Positions 8,598 to 20,688 of a stretch of DNA of 64,000 nt are shown piece by piece. Made by a program: the position numbers and the translations under genes. Below the pieces are notes generated by a model. That model saw only the letters and a list, made by a program, of their open reading frames with translations, was not told the origin of the DNA and made no database searches. Source of the DNA: Streptomyces chrestomyceticus JCM 4735 (GTDB lineage: Bacteria; Actinomycetota; Actinomycetes; Streptomycetales; Streptomycetaceae). The DNA lies in contig NZ_BHZC01000001.1 in the NCBI RefSeq assembly GCF_003865135.1, forward strand, positions 7,626,001 to 7,690,000, in the 5' to 3' direction. Within the stretch, counting starts at the first letter, position 1. Each line of letters starts with the position of its first letter.

Positions 8598-9293
8598 TCA
8601 GGAACCGCTCGCCGCAGCCACCAGCGCGCCCATCACCCGGGTGTCGTCCCCGGCTTCGGGATGCCACTGCACCGACAGGACGAAGTGGCCGGCGCCGGGC
8701 AGCTCCAGGGCCTCGACCGTGCCGTCCGTCGCGTGCGCGGACGGCAGCAGGCCGCTGCCGAGCCGGTCCACGGCCTGGTGGTGGTACGTCGGTACGGACA
8801 CCGACTCGGGCAGGATGCCGCTCAGCAGGGTGCCCGGCTCCGGCTTGACCTCGTGGCGGCCGAAGACGCCGGCCGGGCCCGCGTGCCCGTCGAGGTGCTG
8901 GACGAGGGTGCCGCCGAGGGCGACGTTCAGCAGTTGGAGGCCCCGGCAGATGCCGAGCAGCGGTACACGCGCCTCCAGCGCGGCGTCGATCAGCGCCAGC
9001 TCCCAGGCGTCCCGGTCGCGGGCCGGCGGGCCGGTGCGCGGGTCGGCGTCGGCTCCGTACCGTACGGGCTCCACGTCCGGGCCGCCCGCGATCACCAGGC
9101 CGTCCAGCCGGGCGACGGCCGCGGCCGCGGTGTCCGGGTCACCGGGCGGCAGCAGCGCGGCGAGGCCGCCGCAGCGCTGCACGAGCCGGTGGTAGCCGGC
9201 CGGGAGCACGGCGGCGGGCAGGGCCCAGACGCCCCAGCGGGCGTCGTCGGCGACGTAGGTGGTGACACCGATGAGGGGCGGGGTCGTGGACAC
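8598..9293 (-). CDS. Gamma-glutamyl hydrolase, PuuD-like class I amidotransferase
   Basis: A 231-residue class I glutamine-amidotransferase-fold hydrolase. It shows the nucleophile elbow GICRGLQLLN, the upstream GGPDVEP oxyanion loop, and the catalytic His-Glu in SVQWHPE. PuuD-type enzymes cleave gamma-glutamyl amides such as gamma-glutamyl-GABA to release glutamate. Here it is the last of three minus-strand genes (regulator, permease, hydrolase) opposite a gamma-glutamyl ligase, so I infer that it removes the glutamyl group at the end of that pathway. The GTG at 9293 has GGAGG a few bases upstream. The gap to the permease stop is 47 bp. Confidence 0.87.
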   Translation of the reverse strand: MSTTPPLIGVTTYVADDARWGVWALPAAVLPAGYHRLVQRCGGLAALLPPGDPDTAAAAVARLDGLVIAGGPDVEPVRYGADADPRTGPPARDRDAWELALIDAALEARVPLLGICRGLQLLNVALGGTLVQHLDGHAGPAGVFGRHEVKPEPGTLLSGILPESVSVPTYHHQAVDRLGSGLLPSAHATDGTVEALELPGAGHFVLSVQWHPEAGDDTRVMGALVAAASGS

Positions 9294-9340
9294 GGGGCCT
9301 CCGGGGGTACGGGTGTGGGGGCTGCTCGGCGGGGTGCCGG

Positions 9341-10813
<1,473 letters not shown>

Positions 10814-10926
10814 GAGCCGCTCCTGCCTCGCCGAGGGGTGCGTGAGGGGGACGTGCAGTAATGGTTTAGCCGCATACCTTTGCCTCGCGGTGCGGCCGAG
10901 CGCAAGCCCCCTGCGTAAAAGACTGG

Positions 10927-11694
10927 TTACGCCGGCGGGCCCGTCAAGAACCCCCGCAGCAGAGCCGCCGTGCCCGCGCAGTGCTCCCGCATCACTTCCC
11001 GTGCGCCGTCCGCGTCACCCTCCAGCACCGCTTCGACCAGTGCGGTGTGCTGCGCCTGGGAGTGCTCCAGATTGCGTACCAGCAGCGGGATGCAGTCCAG
11101 CAGCTCGTTCACGCCCGCCCGCACCGCGGCGTACTGCGCCGCCAGCGACGGCGAACCGGCCAGTTCGGCCAGCGTCAGGTGCAGCAGCGTGTCGCGCCGC
11201 CGGTAGTCCGCCAGCGGCGCGTCGTGGGTGGCCGCCAGCGCCTCCCGCAGCCGCCGCGCCTGCCCGTCGTCCAGGCCGTGCGCGGCGCACAGCCCGGCGG
11301 CGCCCACCTCCAGCACCTCGCGGAACCGCAGCGTGTCCTCGACGTCCACCTTGCCGATGCGGCGCCGCAGTTCGTCCTCGCCCGCCGACTCCCCGCGCGG
11401 CCGGACGAACGTACCGCCGTAGCGGCCGCGCCGGCTCTCCACCAGCCCCTCGTCCTGGAGCACCTTGAGCACCTCGCGCAAGGTCACCCGGCTGATGTGC
11501 AGCCGCTCCGCCAACTCCCGCTCGGCGGGCAGGCGTTCACCGCACGGCACCAGGCCCAGCCGGACGACCTGGAGTATCTGCTCCAGCGCCTCCTCGAACC
11601 CGTTGCCCGCCCGTACCGGGCGCAGTACGGGCGCCAGCCGGTCCGCCGGGCCGTCCTGCGCGGAGCCCGCCGCGCCGTTGTCCGCACCGTCCAC
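10927..11694 (-). CDS. GntR-family regulator, FCD/FadR subgroup
   Basis: A 255-residue regulator. The N-terminal winged helix (about 35-95) shows GERLPAERELAERLHISRVT and VLQDEGLVESRRGRYGGTFV. The C-terminal all-helical FCD domain (about 110-245) carries the acid/histidine positions that bind metal or carboxylates in this family. The start is the GTG at 11694, preceded by GGGAAGGGG; the open frame beyond it lacks homologous sequence. It is divergent from glnA4, with the palindrome AACCAATGGTT between the two starts. The inferred role is repressor of both divergent units, relieved by the amine or a metabolite. Confidence 0.88.
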   Translation of the reverse strand: MDGADNGAAGSAQDGPADRLAPVLRPVRAGNGFEEALEQILQVVRLGLVPCGERLPAERELAERLHISRVTLREVLKVLQDEGLVESRRGRYGGTFVRPRGESAGEDELRRRIGKVDVEDTLRFREVLEVGAAGLCAAHGLDDGQARRLREALAATHDAPLADYRRRDTLLHLTLAELAGSPSLAAQYAAVRAGVNELLDCIPLLVRNLEHSQAQHTALVEAVLEGDADGAREVMREHCAGTAALLRGFLTGPPA

Positions 11695-11708
11695 CGGGAC
11701 CCCTTCCC

Positions 11709-11719
11709 AACCAATGGTT
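11709..11719. promoter_or_regulatory. Palindrome AACCA-A-TGGTT, candidate FCD operator
   Basis: An 11-bp perfect palindrome between the divergent FCD regulator and glnA4. It lies 15 bp upstream of the regulator's GTG and immediately upstream of a -10-like TACCTT (11728-11733) that could serve glnA4. Short palindromes with a central odd base are usual for FadR/FCD regulators. Confidence 0.5.
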
Positions 11720-11767
11720 CGTGGGCCTACCTTATGACCTCCGGATGCAGCGACAGGAGGCACCACC

Positions 11768-13135
11768 GTGGCAGACCGCACGCCCCCGCTCTCCGTCGAG
11801 GAGCTGAGAAGGCTCGTCGACGCCGGGGAGATCGACACTGTCGTCCTGGCCTTCACCGACATGCAGGGCAGGCTCACCGGCAAGCGGTTCGCGGCCCGCC
11901 ACTTCCTCGACGAGGTGCTGGAGCACGGCACCGAGGGCTGCAACTACCTCCTCGCCGTGGACGTGGACGTCAACACCGTGCAGGGCTACGCGATGTCCTC
12001 CTGGGAGCGCGGCTACGGCGACTTCGCCATGCACGGCGACGCAGCCACCCTGCGCCGCACCCCCTGGAACCCCGGCACCGCCCTGCTCACCGCCGACCTC
12101 GCCTGGCACGACGGCTCGCCGGTCGCCGCCTCCCCCCGGCAGATCCTGCGCCGCCAGCTCGACCGGCTCGCCGAGCGCGGCTGGAGCGCCTACGCGGGCA
12201 CCGAGCTGGAGTTCATCGTCTTCCGCGACACCTACGAGGACGCCTGGAACCGCGGCTACCGCGGCATGACCCCGGCCAACCAGTACAACACCGACTACTC
12301 CGTCCTCGGCACCGGCCGCGTCGAACCCCTGCTGCGCCGCATCCGCAACGAGATGGGCGCCGCCGGGATGACCGTGGAGTCCGCCAAGGGCGAGTGCAAC
12401 CTCGGCCAGCACGAGATCGCCTTCCGCTACGACGAGGCGCTGACCACCTGCGACCAGCACTCCGTCTACAAGACCGGCGCCAAGGAGATCGCCGCCCAGG
12501 AGGGCATGGCGCTGACCTTCATGGCCAAGTACGACGAGCGCGAGGGCAATAGCTGCCACATCCACCTCTCCCTGCGCGACGAGGCCGGGCAGCCCGTCAT
12601 GGCCGACGACTCGGGCCCGTACGGCATGTCGACGGTCATGCGGCACTTCCTGGCCGGACAGCTCGCCGCGCTGCGCGACTTCACGCTCTTCTACGCACCC
12701 AACATCAACTCCTACAAGCGCTTCCGGCCCGGCTCCTTCGCCCCCACCGCCGTCGCCTGGGGCCCGGACAACCGCACCTGCGCGCTGCGCGTCATCGGCC
12801 ACGGCCCCGCCCACCGCCTGGAGAACCGCCTGCCCGGCGGCGACGTCAACCCGTACCTCGCGGTCGCCGCCATGGTCGCCGCGGGCCTGTACGGCATAGA
12901 GCACGAGCTGGAACTCCCCGAGGCGTGCACCGGCAACGCCTACACGGGCGACGCCGACCACGTGCCCGCCACCCTGCGCGAGGCCGCCGCCCTGTGGGAG
13001 GCCAGCCCCATCGCCCGAGAAGCGTTCGGCGACGAGGTCGTCGAGCACTACCTCCACATGGCCCGCGTCGAACAGGACGCGTACGACGCCGCCGTCACGG
13101 ACTGGGAGCGCTTCCGCTCCTTCGAGCGCATGTAA
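11768..13135 (+). CDS. glnA4: Glutamine-synthetase-like gamma-glutamylethanolamide synthetase (GlnA4 type)
   Basis: A 455-residue GS-I-like ligase that would join glutamate to a small amine using ATP. The metal/ATP motifs are present: GTELEF (144-149), ECNLGQHE (209-216), GNSCHIHLS (260-268), and the arginine cluster ending RLENRLPGGDVNPY. The region holding the adenylylation tyrosine of true GS-I (NLYDLP context) is replaced by EHELELPEACTGNAY, so AMP-based control is unlikely. From memory, S. coelicolor GlnA4 (SCO1613) makes gamma-glutamylethanolamide and lies in the same neighbourhood, which with the adjacent permease motivates the symbol. AGGAGG lies 7 nt before the GTG. It begins a three-gene plus-strand operon. 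Confidence 0.87.
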   Translation: MADRTPPLSVEELRRLVDAGEIDTVVLAFTDMQGRLTGKRFAARHFLDEVLEHGTEGCNYLLAVDVDVNTVQGYAMSSWERGYGDFAMHGDAATLRRTPWNPGTALLTADLAWHDGSPVAASPRQILRRQLDRLAERGWSAYAGTELEFIVFRDTYEDAWNRGYRGMTPANQYNTDYSVLGTGRVEPLLRRIRNEMGAAGMTVESAKGECNLGQHEIAFRYDEALTTCDQHSVYKTGAKEIAAQEGMALTFMAKYDEREGNSCHIHLSLRDEAGQPVMADDSGPYGMSTVMRHFLAGQLAALRDFTLFYAPNINSYKRFRPGSFAPTAVAWGPDNRTCALRVIGHGPAHRLENRLPGGDVNPYLAVAAMVAAGLYGIEHELELPEACTGNAYTGDADHVPATLREAAALWEASPIAREAFGDEVVEHYLHMARVEQDAYDAAVTDWERFRSFERM

Positions 13136-13148
13136 GGAAGACCGCTAC

Positions 13149-14516
13149 GTGTTGCAAGAGCTGCGCATCATCAACCCGGCGACCGAGGAACCGGTAGCCG
13201 TCGTCCCCGTCACCACCCCCGCCGAGGTGGACGAAGCGGTCCGGCGGGCCGCCGCGGCGCAGGAGAAGTGGGCCGCGCTGCCGCCCGGCGACCGGGCCCG
13301 CGTCCTGCGGCGGTTCGCCGGGGTGGTCGAGGAGAACAGCGAGTCGCTGGCCCACCTGGAGCTGACCGAGGCCGGCCACCCCCTGGGCAACGCCCGGTGG
13401 GAGGCGAGCAACGTCGTCGACCTGCTGCACTACGCCGCCGGGGGAGTGGAGCGGCTGACCGGCACCCAGATCCCGGTCGCCGGGGGGCTGAACATCACCG
13501 TCCAGGAGCCGCTGGGCGTCGTCGCCGTCATCGCGCCCTGGAACTTCCCGATGCCGATCGCCGCCTGGGGCACCGCCCCCGCGCTCGCGGCCGGCAACGC
13601 CGTCCTGCTCAAACCCGCCGAGACCACCCCGCTCACCGCCCTGCGCCTCGCCGAGTACGGACTGGCGGCGGGCCTGCCCGAGGGGCTGTTCCAGGTCCTG
13701 CCGGGCGAGGGCGCCGTCACCGGCAACGCCCTGGTCGAACACCCCGGCGTCGCCAAGGTCGTCTTCACCGGCTCCACCACCACCGGCCGCGGCATCGCCG
13801 CCAAGTGCGCCGCGCAGACCAAGCGCCTCACCCTCGAACTGGGCGGCAAGAGCCCCAACATCGTCTTCGCCGACGCCGACATCGAACGGGCCGCGGCCGC
13901 CGCCCCCGGCTCCTTCCTCGACAACACCGGCCAGGACTGCTGCGCCCGCAGCCGCATCCTGGTCCAGCGCTCGGTCTACGACCGCTTCATGGAGCTGCTG
14001 GAGCCCGCCGTGCAGGCGTTCGTCGCGGGCGACCCGGCCGACCCCGCCACGCAGATGGGGCCGCTGATCTCCGCGGCCCAGCGCGAGCGCGTACGGTCGT
14101 ACGTCGCCGAGGACGCGCCCGCCGCCATCCGCGGCGAGGCCCCCAAGGGCAAGGGCTTCTGGTACCCGGCCACCGTCCTGGAGGGCAGGCCGGACGACCG
14201 GACCGCCGTCGAGGAGATCTTCGGCCCGGTCGCCGTCGCCATTCCGTTCGAGGACGAGGCCGACGCCGTACGGCTCGCCAACGCCACCGACTACGGCCTG
14301 TCCGGTTCCATCTGGACCCGCGACGTCGGCCGCGCCCTGCGCGTGTCCGGCGCGGTCGCGGCCGGCAACCTCTCCGTCAACTCGCACAGCAGCGTCCGCT
14401 ACTGGACCCCGTTCGGCGGCTACAAGCAGTCCGGCCTCGGCCGGGAGCTGGGCCCCGGCGCGCTCGCCGCCTTCACCGAGACCAAGAACATCTTCATCAG
14501 CACCGAGGAGAGCTAA
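13149..14516 (+). CDS. Aldehyde dehydrogenase (NAD(P)+)
   Basis: A 455-residue ALDH-superfamily enzyme. IAPWNFP (128-134), the cofactor loop FTGST (206-210), the general base in LELGGKSPN (Glu230) and the nucleophile in GQDCC (Cys264) are intact, as is EEIFGPV near 359. It starts with GTG, 13 bp after the ligase stop, and its stop abuts the next start, so it is part of the glnA4 operon. By analogy with the Puu pathway it would oxidise a gamma-glutamylated aldehyde to the acid. That role is inferred from context. At 455 residues it is slightly short for the family because both ends are compact, but no motif is missing. Confidence 0.92.
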   Translation: MLQELRIINPATEEPVAVVPVTTPAEVDEAVRRAAAAQEKWAALPPGDRARVLRRFAGVVEENSESLAHLELTEAGHPLGNARWEASNVVDLLHYAAGGVERLTGTQIPVAGGLNITVQEPLGVVAVIAPWNFPMPIAAWGTAPALAAGNAVLLKPAETTPLTALRLAEYGLAAGLPEGLFQVLPGEGAVTGNALVEHPGVAKVVFTGSTTTGRGIAAKCAAQTKRLTLELGGKSPNIVFADADIERAAAAAPGSFLDNTGQDCCARSRILVQRSVYDRFMELLEPAVQAFVAGDPADPATQMGPLISAAQRERVRSYVAEDAPAAIRGEAPKGKGFWYPATVLEGRPDDRTAVEEIFGPVAVAIPFEDEADAVRLANATDYGLSGSIWTRDVGRALRVSGAVAAGNLSVNSHSSVRYWTPFGGYKQSGLGRELGPGALAAFTETKNIFISTEES

Positions 14517-15329
14517 GTGACCGACCAGACCGCCGCGGCCACCGAAGGCAGCGCGACCCCCGTGTGCCGCCGCCTCGTCGGCCGCACCGCCGTCATCACC
14601 GGCGCCGGCAGCGGCATCGGCCTGGCCACCGCCCGCCGCCTGGCCTCCGAGGGCGCCAACGTCGTGTGCGCCGACATCGACGAGAAGGCCGGCAAGGCCG
14701 CCGCCGAGGAGGTCGGCGGCACCTTCGTGCAGGTGGACGTGACCGACTCCGACCAGGTCGAGGCGCTGTTCAAGGCCGCGTACGACACCTACGGCTCGGT
14801 CGACGTGGCCTTCAACAACGCCGGCATCTCGCCCGCCGACGACGATTCGATCCTCACCACCGGGCTGGACGCCTGGAAGCGCGTCCAGGAGGTCAACCTC
14901 ACCTCCGTCTACCTGTGCTGCAAGCACGCACTGCCCTACATGCAGCGCCAGGGCAAGGGCTCCATCATCAACACGGCGTCCTTCGTGGCCGTCATGGGCG
15001 CCGCCACCTCCCAGATCAGCTACACCGCCTCCAAGGGCGGCGTCCTGTCGATGTCCCGCGAGCTGGGCGTGCAGTTCGCCCGCGAGGGCATCCGGGTGAA
15101 CGCGCTGTGCCCGGGGCCGGTGAACACGCCGCTGCTGAAGGAACTGTTCGCCAAGGACCCGGAGCGCGCCGCGCGCCGCCTGGTGCACGTCCCGGTCGGC
15201 CGGTTCGCCGAGCCCGAGGAGATCGCCGCCGCGGTCGCCTTCCTCGCCAGCGACGACGCGTCCTTCGTGAACGCCGCGGAGTTCCTGGTGGACGGCGGAA
15301 TCGCAGGGGCGTACGTCACACCCGTGTAG
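14517..15329 (+). CDS. Short-chain dehydrogenase/reductase
   Basis: A 270-residue classical SDR: nucleotide-binding TGAGSGIG (29-36), acidic D after the second strand (CADID, favouring NAD+), NNAG near 99, and the catalytic Ser...Tyr-x-x-x-Lys in SQISYTASKGG. The GTG start follows directly after the TAA of the aldehyde dehydrogenase, so translation is coupled. In the locus it is a good candidate to oxidise the alcohol of gamma-glutamylethanolamide to the aldehyde that the adjacent ALDH would use. This step is inferred. A strong hairpin ends the operon downstream. Confidence 0.91.
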   Translation: MTDQTAAATEGSATPVCRRLVGRTAVITGAGSGIGLATARRLASEGANVVCADIDEKAGKAAAEEVGGTFVQVDVTDSDQVEALFKAAYDTYGSVDVAFNNAGISPADDDSILTTGLDAWKRVQEVNLTSVYLCCKHALPYMQRQGKGSIINTASFVAVMGAATSQISYTASKGGVLSMSRELGVQFAREGIRVNALCPGPVNTPLLKELFAKDPERAARRLVHVPVGRFAEPEEIAAAVAFLASDDASFVNAAEFLVDGGIAGAYVTPV

Positions 15330-15366
15330 GCCACAGCCTTCTTCGCGGATACAGTCCGAAGATCAC

Positions 15367-15402
15367 CACCGGGACCGGCGCCCCGGCGCGCCGGTCCCGG
15401 TG
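15367..15402 (+). terminator. Strong hairpin terminator after glnA4 operon
   Basis: A 14-bp perfect stem (CACCGGGACCGGCG with its complement) and an 8-nt loop, 37 bp after the SDR stop. Confidence 0.75.
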
Positions 15403-15457
15403 TGCTCTGCCCGAAGGAACGTCACTGCCGACATTCCGCCCCAACCACCGGAGAACC

Positions 15458-16756
<1,299 letters not shown>

Positions 16757-16765
16757 CCTGACACC

Positions 16766-16805
16766 CGGGGAGGGCCGTACCTACAGGAAGGTGCGGCCCT
16801 CCCCG
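16766..16805. terminator. Bidirectional hairpin between convergent genes
   Basis: 12-bp arms CGGGGAGGGCCG and CGGCCCTCCCCG. The 3' arm lies within the last codons of the convergent PLP-enzyme gene. It can end transcription from either side. Confidence 0.65.
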
Positions 16806-17998
16806 CGGTACGTCGGCACCGTCGCCACCACCCGGTCGCCCTCGACCAGGTGCAGTTCGGCGAACCGCTCGCACAGCTCACCCGCCTTCGCGTGCCGGAA
16901 CCACACCTTGTCGCCGAGCCGCAGCCCGGCCGTGGCCGGTCCCAGCAGCGGCGTCTGCACCTCCCCGGCCTCCTCCTGCGGGTCGTACCGCAGCCCCTCG
17001 GGCAGATACGGCACCGGCGACCGGTCCCGCCCCGCCACTCCGGACGCCGGATACCCGCCGCCCAGTACGGTCACGACCCCGTCACCCGGCCGCCGCACCA
17101 CCGGCTGCGCGAACACCGCCGCCGGACGGCCCGAGAACGACCGGTAGTTGTCGAACAGCCGTGGCACGTACAGCCCCGAACCCGCCGCCACCTCCGTCAC
17201 CGCGGCCTCCGCCGCCGTGTACTGCACACTGCCCGTACCGCCGCCGTTGACGAACTCCAGGTCCGGCGCCTCGGCCCGCACCGCGCGCACCACCTCCCAG
17301 CGCCGCCGCGCGATGTCCCGGCGCGCCGCCGTCTGCATCGCCCGCACGGCCCGCGACCGCAGCGGCTGCCCGGCAACCGCGTCACCCACGCCCGCCACAT
17401 GCCCCTCGTACGCCATCAGGCCCACCACTCGGAACCCCGGACGGCGCGTCACCGCACGGGCCAGCGCGGCCACCTGCTCCGGGCGGCTCAACGGCGAACG
17501 CCGCGCGCCCACCCGCACCCGCCCGCCCAGCGGCCGGAACGCGGTGTCCCACTCCAGACACACCCGCACCTCCTCGCCGCCCCCCGCGGGCCGGGCCGCG
17601 TCGATCAGCTCCAGTTGCGCCATGTCGTCGACCAGTACGGCCACCGCGCCGGCCAGTTTCGGGTCGGCCGTCAGCTCCGCGAACCCCGCCCGGTCCGCCG
17701 ACGGATACGCCAGCAGGACGTCCTCGAACCCCGACCGGGCCAGCCACAGCGACTCGGCCAGCGTGAAACTCATGATCCCCGCGAAGCCGTCGCGCGCCAG
17801 CGCCCGCTCCAGCAGGGCCCGGCAGCGCACCGACTTGCTCGCCACCCGCACCGGCTTGCCCTGGGCCCGCCGCACCAGATCGGCGGCATTGGCGTCGAAC
17901 GCCCCCAGGTCCACGACGGCCAGCGGCGCGTCGAGACCGGCGGTGGCCCGGTCGAGGCGGGCCCTGTCACCAACTGCGTCGCACGAGTACCGGGACAT
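16781..17998 (-). CDS. Fold-III PLP enzyme (amino-acid deaminase/aldolase, alanine-racemase N-terminal fold)
   Basis: A 405-residue PLP enzyme of the D-threonine aldolase/D-serine dehydratase group. LAVVDLGAFDANAADL leads into the PLP lysine in VRVASKSVRC (Lys55). The alpha/beta barrel (about 25-280) contains LMAYEGHVAG and VNGGGTGS, the phosphate-binding loop. The C-terminal beta domain ends with WFRHAKAGELCERF, whose His and Cys match the metal site of D-serine dehydratase-like proteins. The substrate is probably a D-amino or beta-hydroxy amino acid; the exact reaction cannot be told. It starts with ATG at 17998. Its 3' end overlaps the terminator of the upstream convergent gene. Confidence 0.82.
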   Translation of the reverse strand: MSRYSCDAVGDRARLDRATAGLDAPLAVVDLGAFDANAADLVRRAQGKPVRVASKSVRCRALLERALARDGFAGIMSFTLAESLWLARSGFEDVLLAYPSADRAGFAELTADPKLAGAVAVLVDDMAQLELIDAARPAGGGEEVRVCLEWDTAFRPLGGRVRVGARRSPLSRPEQVAALARAVTRRPGFRVVGLMAYEGHVAGVGDAVAGQPLRSRAVRAMQTAARRDIARRRWEVVRAVRAEAPDLEFVNGGGTGSVQYTAAEAAVTEVAAGSGLYVPRLFDNYRSFSGRPAAVFAQPVVRRPGDGVVTVLGGGYPASGVAGRDRSPVPYLPEGLRYDPQEEAGEVQTPLLGPATAGLRLGDKVWFRHAKAGELCERFAELHLVEGDRVVATVPTYRGEGRTFL

Positions 17999-18224
17999 GG
18001 CCCGCAGCCTGCCAGAACGGGCTACGGGTGGGTAGGGGGAGAGAACACGACAGACCGGGCGCCGGACGCCCGGCCACGGCGGACGAGTTGGAGCACCGGC
18101 GGCGCCAGCCCGTAGAGTGGCGGACGCCGCAACCAGCAGGTCAGCGGTGTGATGTCCGGATACGAACCACCCTGCCCCGATTGCCGGTCGGGCCGGTGGA
18201 ACACAGGCGCGAGGGGGAGCGCGG

Positions 18225-19534
18225 GTGAGCACCGAAGCCGACTTCGCCGACGCGTCTCGCCTTCCCCGCACCCCGCCGCAGGTGCCGGCACCGCCCGCCG
18301 AGGACCCGAAGACCGCCGTCCTGCGCCCGGTCCCGCCGGAACGCCCCGCCAAGCCCGGCCCCGGCCCCATGCCGCCCGCCGCGCCCCCGGCGGCGACCCC
18401 GCCCCGCCCCGCGACCCCGCCGGCGCCCCAGACAGCCACGGAACCCCCGCCCCCCGCCGGCGTCCCCCCGCTCCCCACCCACGCCCCGACTCCGGCCCGT
18501 ACGGACGCCGCACCCGCGCCCGTCCCGCCCCGTACGGACGCCACCCCCGCACCGGCGCCCGTCCCCGCCCAGCCCCCGGCGGACCGTTCCGCCACCCCTC
18601 GCGACACCGCCGCCTTCCACCTCGCCAACAGCGAAGCCCTCTGGAACGGCTCCGGCGCCGCCGAAGCGCACCCGAACACCCCGCCCCGCCCCACCCAGCC
18701 CCCGGTTGTGACCGAACCGCCCCCCACCGGCACCCCGCTCTCCGGCCCGCCCCTGCCCCCGCTCCGGCCTTCCGCGCCAAGCCCTCCCGACGCACCGCGC
18801 TCGCCGCCGCCGGACTCGTCCTGGGCCTCGGCCTCGTCGCGGGAGCCGCCACCGGCACCTGGCTCGCCGACGGCTCAGGCGGCAGCCCCGCCGCCGAAGC
18901 GGTCTTCGCCCAAGGCCGCGAGGTCTGGCACAGCACCCCCGTCGACACGCTCTTCCCCCGCACCCTGAACGGCGTGGGCACCGGCCCCGGCGGCGCCGAC
19001 CGCACCTGGATCCGGGCCGCCGTCGCCCCCGACAGCGGCTGCGCGGGCGCCTTCGACCCGCTGCTGGCCAAGGCACTCGCCCCGGTCGGCTGTCACCGCC
19101 TGGTACGCGCCACCTACGTCGACGTCACCCGCACCAACCTCGTCACCGTCGGCGCCGTCGCCACCAAGGCCGACCGCACCGCGATGCGGGACCTGCGCCG
19201 CCGCTTCGCCACGGAGCACCTCGACACCCGTACGGACCTGATGCCCCGCCCGTACGCCGCCAAGGGCACCCCCGCCGCAGACTTCGGGCCCGACCAGCGC
19301 GCGAGCTGGAGCATCCGCGTCCTCGACGACCTGCCCGTCGTCGTCTACGCCGTCTCCGGCTTCGCCGACGGCCGTACCGTCGACGACCCGCAGCCCGCCG
19401 CCGAAGCCACCCGCACCGGCGCCACCACCGCCCCCGCCGAAGCCGGACTGGGCCACGACGCCAAGGCCGTCACCGAACGGATCGAGCAGACCTTCCGCGA
19501 ACAGGCCGCCCAGGGAACCACGGAGCCGCAATGA
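18225..19534 (+). pseudogene. Pro-rich membrane-anchored protein, frameshifted (or sequencing indel)
   Basis: Two overlapping frames make one sensible protein. The 5' part (GTG 18225, MSTEADFADASRLPRTPPQV) is about 170 Pro/Ala-rich cytoplasmic residues. The 3' part, in the -1 frame, has RRTALAAAGLVLGLGLVAGA as a TM helix and a ~210-residue extracytoplasmic domain with a Cys pair (SGCAG, VGCHR). Its length is 3n+2, so one missing base at about 18715-18770, in a C-rich stretch, restores a ~436-residue protein. GGGGGAG precedes the GTG. The stop overlaps the mycosin ATG (ATGA), so the two are co-translated. A long Pro-rich tail, one TM and an outer domain next to a mycosin suggest a type VII secretion accessory. 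I do not recognise the outer domain. Confidence 0.7.
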
Positions 19535-20688
19535 CCAGGAAGACCCTGCTGCGCGTCGGCGTCACCCTGTCCGCCGCCGCGCTGACCGTGCTGCCCGCCC
19601 TGCCCGCCCACGCCGACGGCATACGCGCCCAGGAGTGGGCGCTGAACGCCCTGCACGCGGAGAAGGCATGGGAGACCACCAAGGGCGAAGGCGTCACCGT
19701 CGCCGTCCTGGACACCGGCGTCGACGCGGACCACCCCGACCTCCAGGGCCAGGTCCTGCCCGCCAACGACCTGGTCGGCTTCGGCGCGAGTCCCGGCGAC
19801 AGCTCCTGGGCCGAACACGGCACCGCCATGTCCGGCATCATCGCCGGTCACGGCCACGGCGCCGACCGGGCCGACGGCGTCGTCGGCGTCGCACCCGAAG
19901 CCAAGATCCTCCCGGTCCGCGTCATCCTGGAGGACAGCGACCCGCAACGGCAGCGCGCCCGCACCGAACGCGCCGGGGCCCTGGCCGACGGCATCCGCTG
20001 GGCCACCGACCACGGCGCCGACGTCATCAACCTGTCCCTCGGCGACGACAGCCGCTCCGCGCACCCCGAACCCCGCGAGGACGCCGCCATCCAGTACGCC
20101 CTGAGCAAGGGCGTCCCGGTCATCGCCTCGGCCGGCAACGGCGGCAAGGACGGCGACCACGTCTCCTACCCCGCCGCCTACCCCGGCGTGATCGCCGTGA
20201 CCGCCGTCGACCAGTGGGGCTCCCGCGCCAACTTCTCCACCCGCCGCTGGTACGCCACCGTCTGCGCGCCCGGCGTCGGCGTCGTCATCGCCAACCCGGA
20301 CCGCAAGTACTACGAGGGCTGGGGCACCAGCGCCGCGTCCGCCTTCGTCTCCGGCGCGGTGGCCCTCGTCCGCTCCGCCCACCCGGACCTCAGCCCCGCC
20401 CAGATCAAGAAACTCCTCACCGACACCGCCCAGGACGCCCCCGAAGACGGCCGCAACGACGAGCTGGGCGCCGGCATGGTGGACCCGGCCGCCGCGATGG
20501 AAGAGGCCGAAACCCTCCGGCCCACACCCCAAAAACCCGAACCGGCCACCTACACCAAGCAGTACTTCGGCACCGGCCCCACCACGACTCCGGCAACCGA
20601 CCGCACCGGGTGGCTCCCGTGGACGGCGACGATCGGGGGCATAGCCCTGATCGCCGTCTCCGCAACGTTCTGGCGAAAGCGCGCCTGA
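19531..20688 (+). CDS. Mycosin-like subtilisin (S8) serine protease, membrane-anchored
   Basis: A 385-residue S8 protease. The signal peptide is ~1-28; the catalytic triad is Asp61 (VAVLDTGVD), His96 (WAEHGTAMSG) and Ser267 (GTSAASAFVSG), with oxyanion Asn in ASAGNGG. The C-terminal helix (WTATIGGIALIAVSATFW) and the basic tail WRKRA anchor it to the membrane, as in MycP of type VII secretion systems. Compared with true MycP the N-terminal wrapping extension is short. It is coupled by ATGA overlap to the upstream Pro-rich protein. No EccC, EccD or EsxA-like genes are in the window, so its partner system is not shown. Confidence 0.9.
   Translation: MTRKTLLRVGVTLSAAALTVLPALPAHADGIRAQEWALNALHAEKAWETTKGEGVTVAVLDTGVDADHPDLQGQVLPANDLVGFGASPGDSSWAEHGTAMSGIIAGHGHGADRADGVVGVAPEAKILPVRVILEDSDPQRQRARTERAGALADGIRWATDHGADVINLSLGDDSRSAHPEPREDAAIQYALSKGVPVIASAGNGGKDGDHVSYPAAYPGVIAVTAVDQWGSRANFSTRRWYATVCAPGVGVVIANPDRKYYEGWGTSAASAFVSGAVALVRSAHPDLSPAQIKKLLTDTAQDAPEDGRNDELGAGMVDPAAAMEEAETLRPTPQKPEPATYTKQYFGTGPTTTPATDRTGWLPWTATIGGIALIAVSATFWRKRA

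Noticed and set aside
18225..19534. Programmed -1 frameshift
   Set aside because: No slippery heptamer with a downstream pseudoknot could be recognised, and four other genes in the window show the same single-base loss.
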